Assembly (NCBI GenBank): GCA_021797385.1
Contig: JAJZZW010000118.1
Span: 1-5,913, forward strand
Length of the DNA stretch: 5,913 bases
Reading direction: 5' to 3'
DNA from: Thermoplasmata archaeon
Lineage (GTDB): Archaea; Thermoplasmatota; Thermoplasmata; Thermoplasmatales; Thermoplasmataceae
Shown: piece after piece, positions 1 to 5,794 of the stretch
How the letters are laid out: each line of letters opens with the position of its first letter
Numbering within the stretch: the stretch's first letter is position 1
Notes under the pieces: model-generated
Database searches by the model: none
The model's input: the letters and a program-made list of their open reading frames with translations, nothing else
Told to the model about the DNA's origin: nothing
Made by a program: the position numbers and the translations under genes

Positions 1-93
1 CATGAAAAGAATGTATAAATTTTTATCTTTCGGAACAATAGTATTCCGTTTTTCAGTTACGGTGATACATTCGTATATCCTTGTTGCTGGCAT
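1..93 (-). CDS. Possible 5' end of an unrecognised gene, cut by the left window edge
   Basis: A minus-strand frame opens with ATG at 93-91 and stays open for 31 codons to the window edge. It begins MPATRIYECITVTEK and continues with a mixed charged/hydrophobic stretch ending in LYILFM. An in-frame TAA lies 11 codons upstream and no other ATG intervenes, so this ATG is the natural start. It lies 45 bases downstream of the kinase stop on the same strand and could be a fourth gene of that unit or have its own start. An A/T-rich TATA-like stretch (TTATATC on the minus strand, near 110-116) sits about 20 bases before the ATG. I do not recognise the protein; 31 residues are too few to assign a family. 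A competing plus-strand frame covers the same bases, so the call is tentative. Confidence 0.4.
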   Translation of the reverse strand, partial: MPATRIYECITVTEKRNTIVPKDKNLYILFM

Positions 94-138
94 AGGTAAT
101 ATACCATAGATATAACATAATAGTTAGAATCCCTTTAT

Positions 139-1566
139 TTAATCAGATTGGTCTGTCGGCTGAGGCTGATCACTTTCCTTTAATATTTTTATGGTAGAAT
201 CTCTGAATCTTTTGAAACGATCATAGCTTATTTTATGGGTCAGAATACTTGTGTCCGGGTTTATTTTGTGCTCAATTTTTAATAGGTGATGCTTTGCAAC
301 AGAATATCTATCTATTAATCCATTACTTTTCATGGCAATTAAACATGCACCCAGTGTAGTTGGCTCTATCCCTGTTATTTCATATCTCAGGTTTGTTAGT
401 GCAGCAACAATTGATCCAATATTTACTTTAGACATTCCGCCACCTGCAATTATGCCATTGAAGTGATGTGTACCCTCATTCGATCTCATTAGATTTTCTA
501 TCATATCCACACTCAGATATGCCATGCTATGCACAATAGCCGCTATCATATCATCGTTTGTTGACCATCTGTCAATGCCATAAAAACCAGCCCTGATCTG
601 TGTATTAAAAATTGGGCACCTTTCACCCTCCAGATACGGTAGAAAGGTAATTGCCCTGGGATTCATATCAATCCTATTCACATCTATGTTTCTTTTAAAA
701 TTCCTTTCAGCCCAATCAAGAATTGTTGAATACTGCGAATTGCATCCATTTATTAAATACCTTCCTTCGAAATAGAGATCATTATACAATGTATTGCTTT
801 TAACAGGCGTTTTTGAAACATATCCAGCACAGAGTGTAGAGCCATTAGTTATGAAGAATTTATTAGAATCCATACTGATCGAACCCAGGGCCGAAACAAT
901 TGTATCAACTGTACCTATACTTACAGCCATATGTCGATATTTGCAGGAATATTCAGGTGGAACAAGTTCAGGAAGTCTGGTTTCAATTCCAAGTTCCTGT
1001 ACAGTTGTAGGTTCCCATACCCCGGTCTTATGATTCAGAAGTCCCCATTCCAGAACAGTATTGATATCCTGTACCGGCTGATTCTTTGAATTTTCTAGTT
1101 TTGTAAATAAAAACCCATTGAGGTCGACTATCCATCTGGTTGCCGCGAATATATTTGAAGCATTTTTTTTAATCCATTTAAGTTTCTGATAAAAAAACTG
1201 TACATTTGGGATATTGAGAGTTATATCTCTATAAGTATCTTTATTCAGATATGATAGAAAATCTGATCCCAGTAATGAATTATACGGAACCCCTGTCAAA
1301 GCAATTTTTTCTGCATTCATGCAGATGAGTATTGGGGCCATTGTAGACATACCAACATATAATACCCCCATTTTATCAAGCATATCTAAAGTATGGAGAT
1401 ATATATCAGCCACCATATCAACATTTACATTATCTTTTTCGAATGCACCACCAGGGTATCTAACATTTCCAGATCTTACTAGTTCCATGTCCTCCAGATC
1501 ATATACAGCCCATTTAATTGAGGAAGACCCAACATCTACACCAGCTATCAGTTTGTTTTTAACCAT
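139..1566 (-). CDS. FGGY-family carbohydrate kinase, substrate unknown
   Basis: Predicted cytoplasmic ATP-dependent sugar kinase of 475 residues, within the usual 470-520 of the FGGY family (xylulokinase, gluconokinase, glycerol kinase, LsrK). What is visible: the N-terminal phosphate-binding motif GVDVGSSSIKWAVYD (residues 9-23, Asp11); the start of the second actin-like lobe with the presumed catalytic base Asp221 in SIGTVDTIVSALG (216-228); the signature FLPYLEGERCP (308-318) followed by an RAGFYGI element (325-331); the adenosine-binding IIAGGGMSK (372-380); and TTLGACLIA (403-411). The usual substrate-loop W-x-D-x-R after the first lobe is not recognisable; its place is taken by PYNSLLGSD (94-102). 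The ATG at 1566 places the phosphate motif where the family has it. The gene is last in a permease-dehydrogenase-kinase series, 64 bases after the dehydrogenase, so it probably phosphorylates the ketose or acid made by that enzyme. The family call is firm; the substrate cannot be told. Confidence 0.93.
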   Translation of the reverse strand: MVKNKLIAGVDVGSSSIKWAVYDLEDMELVRSGNVRYPGGAFEKDNVNVDMVADIYLHTLDMLDKMGVLYVGMSTMAPILICMNAEKIALTGVPYNSLLGSDFLSYLNKDTYRDITLNIPNVQFFYQKLKWIKKNASNIFAATRWIVDLNGFLFTKLENSKNQPVQDINTVLEWGLLNHKTGVWEPTTVQELGIETRLPELVPPEYSCKYRHMAVSIGTVDTIVSALGSISMDSNKFFITNGSTLCAGYVSKTPVKSNTLYNDLYFEGRYLINGCNSQYSTILDWAERNFKRNIDVNRIDMNPRAITFLPYLEGERCPIFNTQIRAGFYGIDRWSTNDDMIAAIVHSMAYLSVDMIENLMRSNEGTHHFNGIIAGGGMSKVNIGSIVAALTNLRYEITGIEPTTLGACLIAMKSNGLIDRYSVAKHHLLKIEHKINPDTSILTHKISYDRFKRFRDSTIKILKESDQPQPTDQSD

Positions 1567-1591
1567 AATAAATTAAAGAATAATATGTTTG

Positions 1592-1600
1592 TAAATATAA
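1592..1600 (-). promoter_or_regulatory. Candidate TATA box for the FGGY kinase
   Basis: On the minus strand this reads TTATATTTA, centred about 30 bases before the kinase ATG. This is the position expected for an archaeal TATA box serving a leaderless or nearly leaderless transcript. No Shine-Dalgarno precedes the ATG (the preceding bases are TTTAATTTATT). The 64-base gap is also long enough for a separate promoter. In such AT-rich DNA a chance match is likely, so confidence is low. Confidence 0.3.
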
Positions 1601-1610
1601 TAATTGCCTT

Positions 1611-1628
1611 CTGGATAATTGTATCCGG
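1611..1628. other. Short stem-loop just after the dehydrogenase stop
   Basis: CTGGATA and TATCCGG flank a four-base loop, giving a 7-pair stem with one G-T wobble. It begins three bases past the dehydrogenase TGA in the direction of minus-strand transcription and contains most of the G+C of an otherwise AT-rich gap. No clear oligo-T tract follows on the minus strand, so it is not a convincing terminator. It may be an mRNA processing or stabilising structure between the dehydrogenase and the kinase. Confidence 0.35.
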
Positions 1629-1630
1629 AT

Positions 1631-2653
1631 TCAGTCAAATGTTATAGCACCTTTTAAACCCTTTAATTCCCTTGAATATTGAAAAGCATCCTTCAAAGAA
1701 CTAAGTGGAAATGCCTTTGATACTATACTTCCAAGATCCAGAATTTTTCTGTTTACAATTCCAGCGGCTTCAGCATAATGATCCAATGTGGTACCCGTTG
1801 ATCCGGTAAAAGTAATCTGGTTGTAATGCAGCTGATTCATAGACGTTGTGATGCTGGAGTCTTCAAGAGATCCCCCGAATATAACCATGGTGCTCCCTGC
1901 ATCTACATATTCTATAGCCTGATCCAGTGCCTTTCTGTTTCCTATAGTTATATCTATCAAATCCATATTACCTTTTATAGTCTGCAATTCTTCAGGATTT
2001 TCTATCACATTTATTGTTCTTGACGCACCAAATTTCGTTGCCATATCAAGCCTTTCCTTCATCATGCCTGTAACGAAAACCTCTGGGACATTATAATAAT
2101 GCTTCAAAAGCTGGAGATGTATCATAGCATTGGGTCCATCTCCTATAATAACTGCCTTTTTAATTTTCTCTGGCCTTGCAAGTGATAGGGCATTCAGGGA
2201 AACAGCTACTGGTTCAACAAACGTTCCTTCAATGAAGGAAATATTATCTACCAATTTTATTACCATATTATTTTTAATATAATCTGCTGGTACACGCATA
2301 TATTCACTATAACCACCATCTACGTTGACACCCAGACTTGTAAGGTTTCTGCACATATTATGCAAGCCCCTGAGGCACCGATCGCAAACCATGCATGGAT
2401 TGTCGGCTGCAATATTTACTCTTTCCCCCGGTTCAAAACCCTTACTCATACTTTTTTCGACAATGCCGGACACCTCGTGTCCGAGCACCCGTGGAGTTAT
2501 GATTGAATGTGATCCAGAATAATATGCTTTTACATCGGTCGGGCAGACTCCAACAGCCTTCACTTTCAATAATATTTCACCCGGTGAAATTGCTGGGGTT
2601 GCTGAATCAACAATCTTTATATTTTCTTTGCCATAATAAATAGCAGCCTTCAT
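1631..2653 (-). CDS. Zinc-dependent medium-chain alcohol/polyol dehydrogenase (MDR family)
   Basis: Predicted cytoplasmic oxidoreductase of 340 residues, the normal length for the sorbitol/threonine dehydrogenase branch of MDR. Visible elements: catalytic zinc ligands Cys37 (GVCPTD), His59-Glu60 (LGHEVSG) and probably Glu147 (VEPVAVSLNAL); a structural-zinc Cys4 cluster at Cys87, Cys90, Cys93 and Cys101 in the classical C-x2-C-x2-C-x7-C spacing; and a Rossmann domain from about 165. The dinucleotide loop is GDGPNA (171-176), with Ala in place of the third Gly. The residue that is normally Asp at the end of the second strand, where NAD is held, is Gly196 (VFVTGMMKERL), which suggests NADP use. 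It lies 37 bases after the permease and 64 before the kinase on the same strand, so cotranscription is likely. The expected reaction is oxidation of a hydroxyl of a sugar, polyol or hydroxy compound. The substrate is unknown; threonine or glucose dehydrogenase-like roles remain possible. The ATG at 2653 gives the typical MKAAIYYGKENIKIVD opening. Confidence 0.93.
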   Translation of the reverse strand: MKAAIYYGKENIKIVDSATPAISPGEILLKVKAVGVCPTDVKAYYSGSHSIITPRVLGHEVSGIVEKSMSKGFEPGERVNIAADNPCMVCDRCLRGLHNMCRNLTSLGVNVDGGYSEYMRVPADYIKNNMVIKLVDNISFIEGTFVEPVAVSLNALSLARPEKIKKAVIIGDGPNAMIHLQLLKHYYNVPEVFVTGMMKERLDMATKFGASRTINVIENPEELQTIKGNMDLIDITIGNRKALDQAIEYVDAGSTMVIFGGSLEDSSITTSMNQLHYNQITFTGSTGTTLDHYAEAAGIVNRKILDLGSIVSKAFPLSSLKDAFQYSRELKGLKGAITFD

Positions 2654-2690
2654 TCAGATATATATAAAAGATATTAAAAAATATTTGTTT

Positions 2691-4148
2691 TTATTTTTCC
2701 AGTTTCGTAATATCCACCGATTTCGTAACATATGAATCCCCGAGGGTATCATTTTTATACTTTATTGCTACATATATTATTGCGGCAATCGCAAGAATGA
2801 ATACAAATACTAACCCACCGAAATATGGTTCTGTCAGATTACTGTACCCCTCGTAAAATGAATATACAAAGAGTATTATTGCACCTGCCGGAGCAATGAT
2901 CGATATGACAAGGTTTCTGGGCTTGAGAAGGCTTACCTTTTTCCTGAAGAGATATACTCCGAGGCTGAGATCAGGAATTATGTGATGTATGAACCAGAAT
3001 GCAACAGCCATGCTTCCGGCCAGGAATAAAGCGTCAAAAACACCCTGGCTTAGTCCATAGAAATGTATCATTACGATTTCATCAATCACCGTTGCAGCAA
3101 GTCCAATTACAAGATTTACAAGTGCTGCATTTATAGGTGTGCCTCTCTTTGAAATTTTTGATAGGCTTTTTCCGCCGAGGAAATTATCCCTGGACATGGA
3201 ATATAAGAGCCTGGCGGTTGTCATTCCCGGAACAAAGCCACCGAATCCCTGACCCAGGAGGGCTACAAGAACAAATAATATCGCAGCTGGAATACCCAGA
3301 TATGGGATGAAAGCCGCAAGCCCCGGGCTGAGATCACTCTGCAGCAAGGAGGCATGGGGAAGACCCACTGCCACAACCTCTGCATATATTGCCATTACAC
3401 CAACCACAGTTGGAATTATAACTCCTATTACTATAGCTTTCCAGACATCTTTGAATGAAGCCTTTCCCTCTTCAGAGAAAAACAGGGGAACGCCGTAACC
3501 TGTATAGAACAGGAACCCAGCGAGTATGACGCCCAGGAAAAGCCCGCTCAATCCACTGGGAGCACTGGCCGGGTTAAATGCCTGTACTGAATTGTAAGGA
3601 GACCTCATAATAACTATTGCAGAATATGTTACCAGTACTATTACCTGAAGTATTCCAGAGATTATGACTATTTTTGCCGATATTGATAGATCAAGGGCGG
3701 TAATTAAAAACATGGCAAACATGAATACAACAGATATAAGAATAAACAGCCATGATGGAAGTATATAGTCTGAAATATAAGTCAGGGATGTATATATTAC
3801 GTAGGCAAAGGCTGTAGAAGTTAAAACATCGAAGGAGAAAAAGTAGAAGAGATTTTCAAGGGCTACAAACTTGCCTACAGATTTTCCGAAAGCCAGTTCA
3901 GCAAGCCCATAATAACCACCACTGAAAGAGGCAATTCTACTGTATTCTAAAATAGGAACTGTTGCTAACAATATCAATACTGCCCCTATAATAGGAATCA
4001 ACGGTGCCGCAAATCCACCGTACTGAACCGCAGCTGCAGCATTTGACACAGCCATTGCCATAGGATAAATGGCTGCTACAGTCATGAATGCCATAGCCCA
4101 TAAACCAATCTTATTTTTGCCAAGCGTATGCTTAACATTGTCATCCAT
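2691..4148 (-). CDS. APC-superfamily permease (12-TM amino acid/amine transporter type)
   Basis: Integral membrane secondary transporter of 485 residues. Approximate membrane segments are 15-40, 45-66, 92-120, 131-150, 157-181, 199-224, 236-262, 276-300, 340-362, 370-395, 411-431 and 442-463: twelve, as is usual for APC permeases, with both termini cytoplasmic. Family marks include the small-residue-rich first helix preceded by KNKIGLWAM, the loop and helix SFSGGYYGLAELAFG (75-89), and the conserved loop ARLLYSMSRDNFL (312-324). The hydrophilic tail (464-485) is rich in charged residues. It is the first gene of the minus-strand unit, divergent from the aldolase, so it probably imports the compound used by the downstream dehydrogenase and kinase. 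Most characterised APC members carry amino acids or amines, which sits awkwardly with a sugar kinase. The start at 4148 fits the family and has no strong Shine-Dalgarno. Confidence 0.92.
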   Translation of the reverse strand: MDDNVKHTLGKNKIGLWAMAFMTVAAIYPMAMAVSNAAAAVQYGGFAAPLIPIIGAVLILLATVPILEYSRIASFSGGYYGLAELAFGKSVGKFVALENLFYFFSFDVLTSTAFAYVIYTSLTYISDYILPSWLFILISVVFMFAMFLITALDLSISAKIVIISGILQVIVLVTYSAIVIMRSPYNSVQAFNPASAPSGLSGLFLGVILAGFLFYTGYGVPLFFSEEGKASFKDVWKAIVIGVIIPTVVGVMAIYAEVVAVGLPHASLLQSDLSPGLAAFIPYLGIPAAILFVLVALLGQGFGGFVPGMTTARLLYSMSRDNFLGGKSLSKISKRGTPINAALVNLVIGLAATVIDEIVMIHFYGLSQGVFDALFLAGSMAVAFWFIHHIIPDLSLGVYLFRKKVSLLKPRNLVISIIAPAGAIILFVYSFYEGYSNLTEPYFGGLVFVFILAIAAIIYVAIKYKNDTLGDSYVTKSVDITKLEK

Positions 4149-4167
4149 GCCACTTCAACTATATATT

Positions 4168-4177
4168 GTATTTAATC
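4168..4177 (-). promoter_or_regulatory. Candidate TATA box for the permease-dehydrogenase-kinase unit
   Basis: On the minus strand this reads GATTAAATAC, preceded by purine-rich AGAAAA that could act as a BRE. Its centre lies about 25 bases before the permease ATG, the position expected for a leaderless archaeal transcript. A second A/T run, ATATATAG (4160-4167), is only about 15 bases from the ATG and is less well placed. The site is in the 177-base gap between divergent genes. Confidence 0.4.
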
Positions 4178-4290
4178 TTTTCTATAATTTTGCCTGTATT
4201 TAAATCGAAATATACTATTACCGGTGCTTAATAAATTCAAAAATCAGGAATAAACCATTATTTTGTATGGATACCTGGAATTCAGGCAAT

Positions 4291-4300
4291 CTTAATATAA
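4291..4300 (+). promoter_or_regulatory. Candidate TATA box for the aldolase
   Basis: CTTAATATAA is centred about 30 bases upstream of the aldolase ATG, consistent with an archaeal promoter driving an mRNA with a very short or absent leader. There is no good Shine-Dalgarno before the ATG (the preceding bases are GCGAGATAATA), which fits this reading. Confidence 0.42.
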
Positions 4301-4325
4301 TTAATAGAATTACAGCGAGATAATA

Positions 4326-5060
4326 ATGGCACAATATGGAAGAGAGCACAGACTGTTCAGGTTGTTCGGCAGGAAGAGGATATTGATAATGGCTATGGAC
4401 CATGGAATTCCTATGGGAGAACAAAAGGGCCTTTATAATATAGAAGAAATAATAAAAACAAATTCACAGTATATTGATGCAGTAATACTCAATAAAGGAA
4501 CAGTTCAAACTATTGATTCCAGAGTACTGAACCGTACAGAGCTTATTTATAAGCTGAATGGCATTACATCACTTGCTCCGAATCCATATGACCTTATTAT
4601 GTTTACCACCGTGGAAGAAGCAATTTCTTATGATCCGGTCGCAGTTTCTTATGAATTGTACATTGGGGCAGAACAGGAACAGCGCAGATTAGAAGAACTT
4701 TCCAGAGTTATAATCCAGGCCAATAAATATGATGTCCCTATTATAAGTCATATATATCCAAATGCTGAAAACAAAAATCCGGAAATAATCTCACATTGTA
4801 TAAGATTAGGCTTAGAACTTGGCACAGATGTTATAAAAACCTTTTATTTCCATGGAATGAAAGATCAGGTTGAAAGAACTAAAAGACCTATAGTAATTGC
4901 GGGTGGAGAAAGGATGAATGAACCCGAGGAAGTATTCAGCTATGTAAAAGATGCTATGAACAGTGGAGTTAAGGGAATAGCCATGGGAAGAAATCTATGG
5001 GGATGGAATGAGAAGACTCCAGATGTTGTAAAAGAAGTATCAAAAATAGTACACAGCTAA
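4326..5060 (+). CDS. Archaeal-type class I aldolase (DhnA/FbaB family, COG1830)
   Basis: Predicted cytoplasmic (beta/alpha)8 Schiff-base aldolase of 244 residues, slightly shorter than the usual 255-270. Recognisable family elements: the N-terminal ILIMAMDHGIPMG (19-31) with Asp25; VILNKGT (53-59) on a core strand; YELYIGAEQEQRRLEEL (109-125); IISHIYPN (139-146) with Tyr144; TDVIKTFYF (167-175) with Lys171 as the Schiff-base lysine; and the phosphate-binding loops VIAGGERMN (190-198) and GIAMGRNLWGWN (217-228). Asp25, Tyr144 and Lys171 correspond to the acid/base and imine residues known in archaeal fructose-1,6-bisphosphate aldolase, so the enzyme should be active. The family also holds aminodideoxyheptulosonate synthase and LsrF, so the exact reaction is open. 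It is divergent from a permease-dehydrogenase-kinase unit and probably cleaves the phosphorylated product. The ATG at 4326 is placed as in the family, about 24 residues before the catalytic Asp. Confidence 0.9.
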   Translation: MAQYGREHRLFRLFGRKRILIMAMDHGIPMGEQKGLYNIEEIIKTNSQYIDAVILNKGTVQTIDSRVLNRTELIYKLNGITSLAPNPYDLIMFTTVEEAISYDPVAVSYELYIGAEQEQRRLEELSRVIIQANKYDVPIISHIYPNAENKNPEIISHCIRLGLELGTDVIKTFYFHGMKDQVERTKRPIVIAGGERMNEPEEVFSYVKDAMNSGVKGIAMGRNLWGWNEKTPDVVKEVSKIVHS

Positions 5061-5077
5061 GTAATTTATTTCCTATA

Positions 5078-5090
5078 ATATTTTTATTGT
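5078..5090 (+). terminator. T-rich putative terminator after the aldolase
   Basis: About 20 bases after the aldolase stop the plus strand reads ATATTTTTATTGT, with five consecutive T at 5081-5085. Archaeal RNA polymerase commonly terminates at such oligo-T tracts without a hairpin. It is a weak signal in AT-rich DNA. Confidence 0.35.
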
Positions 5091-5156
5091 TGATAAATAG
5101 CTGACAATCTACCCGCTTTAAAGTTTAAAAGAAAAGGTGTCGCAATCTTAAGTAAC

Positions 5157-5180
5157 GGTATAAAATAAAAAAATTATACC
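5157..5180. terminator. A/T stem-loop between convergent units
   Basis: GGTATAA (5157-5163) and TTATACC (5174-5180) form a perfect 7-base inverted repeat around a 10-base loop. Seven consecutive A at 5167-5173 read as T7 on the minus strand. It sits where the plus-strand aldolase and the minus-strand decayed locus converge and could end transcription arriving from the right. The stretch between the aldolase stop and this element shows no gene. Confidence 0.35.
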
Positions 5181-5249
5181 CATCCGTATTGCGCTATTAT
5201 CACATATATCTCCAATTCAGTATATGCCTATAGAAAGATATAAAATAAG

Positions 5250-5483
5250 CTAAATGGTCCCAATTGCGTTGATAATACAAATAAGATAAAAGAAAATATC
5301 AGCAGTTGAAAAAAATTCAGAATAATATTGAGAATTTCTTAAATACTTATTGCAAAGGTAATCAAATTCATGATCCCAGTAAAATTTACTAGTCCCCGTA
5401 ACCTTTAATTAAATATGCAGTAACTTACCCAATAATAAAGGGAATATTAGTTCTAATATTTCAAGAATTTCCATTTCAATCAT
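5250..5483 (-). pseudogene. Decayed third gene downstream of the MNT remnant, unrecognised
   Basis: A minus-strand frame begins with ATG at 5483-5481, nine bases after the presumed original MNT stop. It encodes 24 residues (MIEMEILEILELIFPLLLGK and four more) before TAA at 5409-5411. The same frame then stays open for 52 more codons to TAG at 5250-5252. This second part looks like protein: KFYWDHEFDYLCNKYL, then a hydrophobic ADIFFYLICIINAIG that could be a membrane helix. After the TAG another frame gives YTELEIYVIIAQYGWV ending at TAA 5174-5176, perhaps the frameshifted C-terminus. The simplest reading is a small protein of roughly 100 residues, the third cistron of the HEPN-MNT locus, broken by stops. 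The alternative is that only the 24-residue peptide is expressed, or that this is chance. I do not recognise the family. Confidence 0.42.
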
Positions 5484-5487
5484 TCTT

Positions 5488-5493
5488 TCACCT
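5488..5493 (-). promoter_or_regulatory. Shine-Dalgarno before the third decayed gene
   Basis: The minus strand reads AGGTGA, a six-base match to the archaeal anti-Shine-Dalgarno sequence, four bases before the ATG at 5483. It overlaps the presumed TAA stop of the MNT remnant (5493-5495). The four intact genes in this window lack such a site, which is the usual pattern of leaderless first genes against internal operon genes. This supports a former downstream cistron here. Confidence 0.5.
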
Positions 5494-5794
5494 TATCTTT
5501 TTAAATGGTAGTAAATACCATTGACCCAATAATATATTCAATGAATATATTGCAAACTATTGTGAGCATTAGCTAAATCATAGATAGAAGTGATACAAAT
5601 TCCAGTTTTTTAAAGGGGTGTTCAATTTTTTCTTGATATTCATAATTTATCTCAATATTATAATCTGACAATATAAAAAATTTCCTTCCAAATATAATAA
5701 GTTGCATGATTCAATATTATTTGAGCATGTTTATTATTGATTCATAATCAAGATCGTATATTTTTGGAACAGAATTCAAATATTTCTTTTGCAT
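5493..5794 (-). pseudogene. Decayed minimal nucleotidyltransferase (MNT), partner of the HEPN gene
   Basis: No single frame is long, but two minus-strand frames together spell an MNT protein of the usual ~95-100 residues. Frame A: DYESIINMLK (helix before the active-site strand), then TAA (5717-5719) and TGA (5711-5713), then MQLIIFGRKF and LSDYNIEINYEYQEKI, ending at TAG 5573-5575. Frame B continues from 5579: DLANAHNSLQYIH, TGA (5538-5540), then IYYWVNGIYYHLKR and TAA at 5493-5495. This parallels the family order LFGSRARG...SDxDLxV...DLxxAxxxLxYxI...NGxxLY. The catalytic GS is lost (FGRK) and the second Asp of D-x-D is Asn (SDYN). Frame A is open upstream to an ATG at 5794, which would overlap the HEPN 3' end; the true start is uncertain. 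Position directly after a HEPN gene matches the known HEPN-MNT pairing, where MNT is the antitoxin. The identification rests on motif order and context and is an inference. Confidence 0.6.
5531..5551. repeat. 21-base perfect palindrome in the MNT remnant
   Basis: AATATATTCA and TGAATATATT are perfect 10-base reverse complements around a single A. It lies inside the decayed MNT and includes the TGA of its second frame. A further 7-base inverted repeat, AATGGTA/TACCATT with a 5-base loop, follows at 5504-5522. Both may be chance products of AT-rich decaying sequence. Confidence 0.4.

Larger units (their letters stand above)
4149..4325. promoter_or_regulatory. Divergent intergenic control region
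   Basis: These 177 bases separate the start codons of the permease (minus) and aldolase (plus) and contain no supportable gene. They should hold promoters for both directions. A 13-base imperfect palindrome, CCTGGAATTCAGG (4274-4286), lies just upstream of the aldolase TATA candidate and could be a regulator site, though it is short. A shared control region fits the idea that the aldolase works with the minus-strand genes. Confidence 0.5.

Noticed and set aside
2..109. Plus-strand 35-codon frame starting ATG at 2, hydrophobic product
   Set aside because: It overlaps the minus-strand frame 1-93, which has a more protein-like composition and the same orientation as its neighbours. It has no recognisable family or ribosome site.
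2659..2669. Strong-looking TTTTATATATA box upstream of the dehydrogenase
   Set aside because: It is only about 11 bases before the ATG, too close to direct a transcript that includes the start codon. With a 37-base gap after the permease, cotranscription is the simpler reading.
4218..4424. Minus-strand 68-codon frame across the aldolase start
   Set aside because: It is antisense to the conserved N-terminus of the aldolase, has no family resemblance and would occupy the divergent promoter region.
5200..5298. Minus-strand frame containing RNWDHLAYFISFYRHI, slightly reminiscent of an IS256-type transposase C-terminal region
   Set aside because: Only 32 codons, the following hallmark IYTTN-like segment is absent, no terminal inverted repeats or target duplication were found, and it overlaps the better-supported third decayed gene frame.
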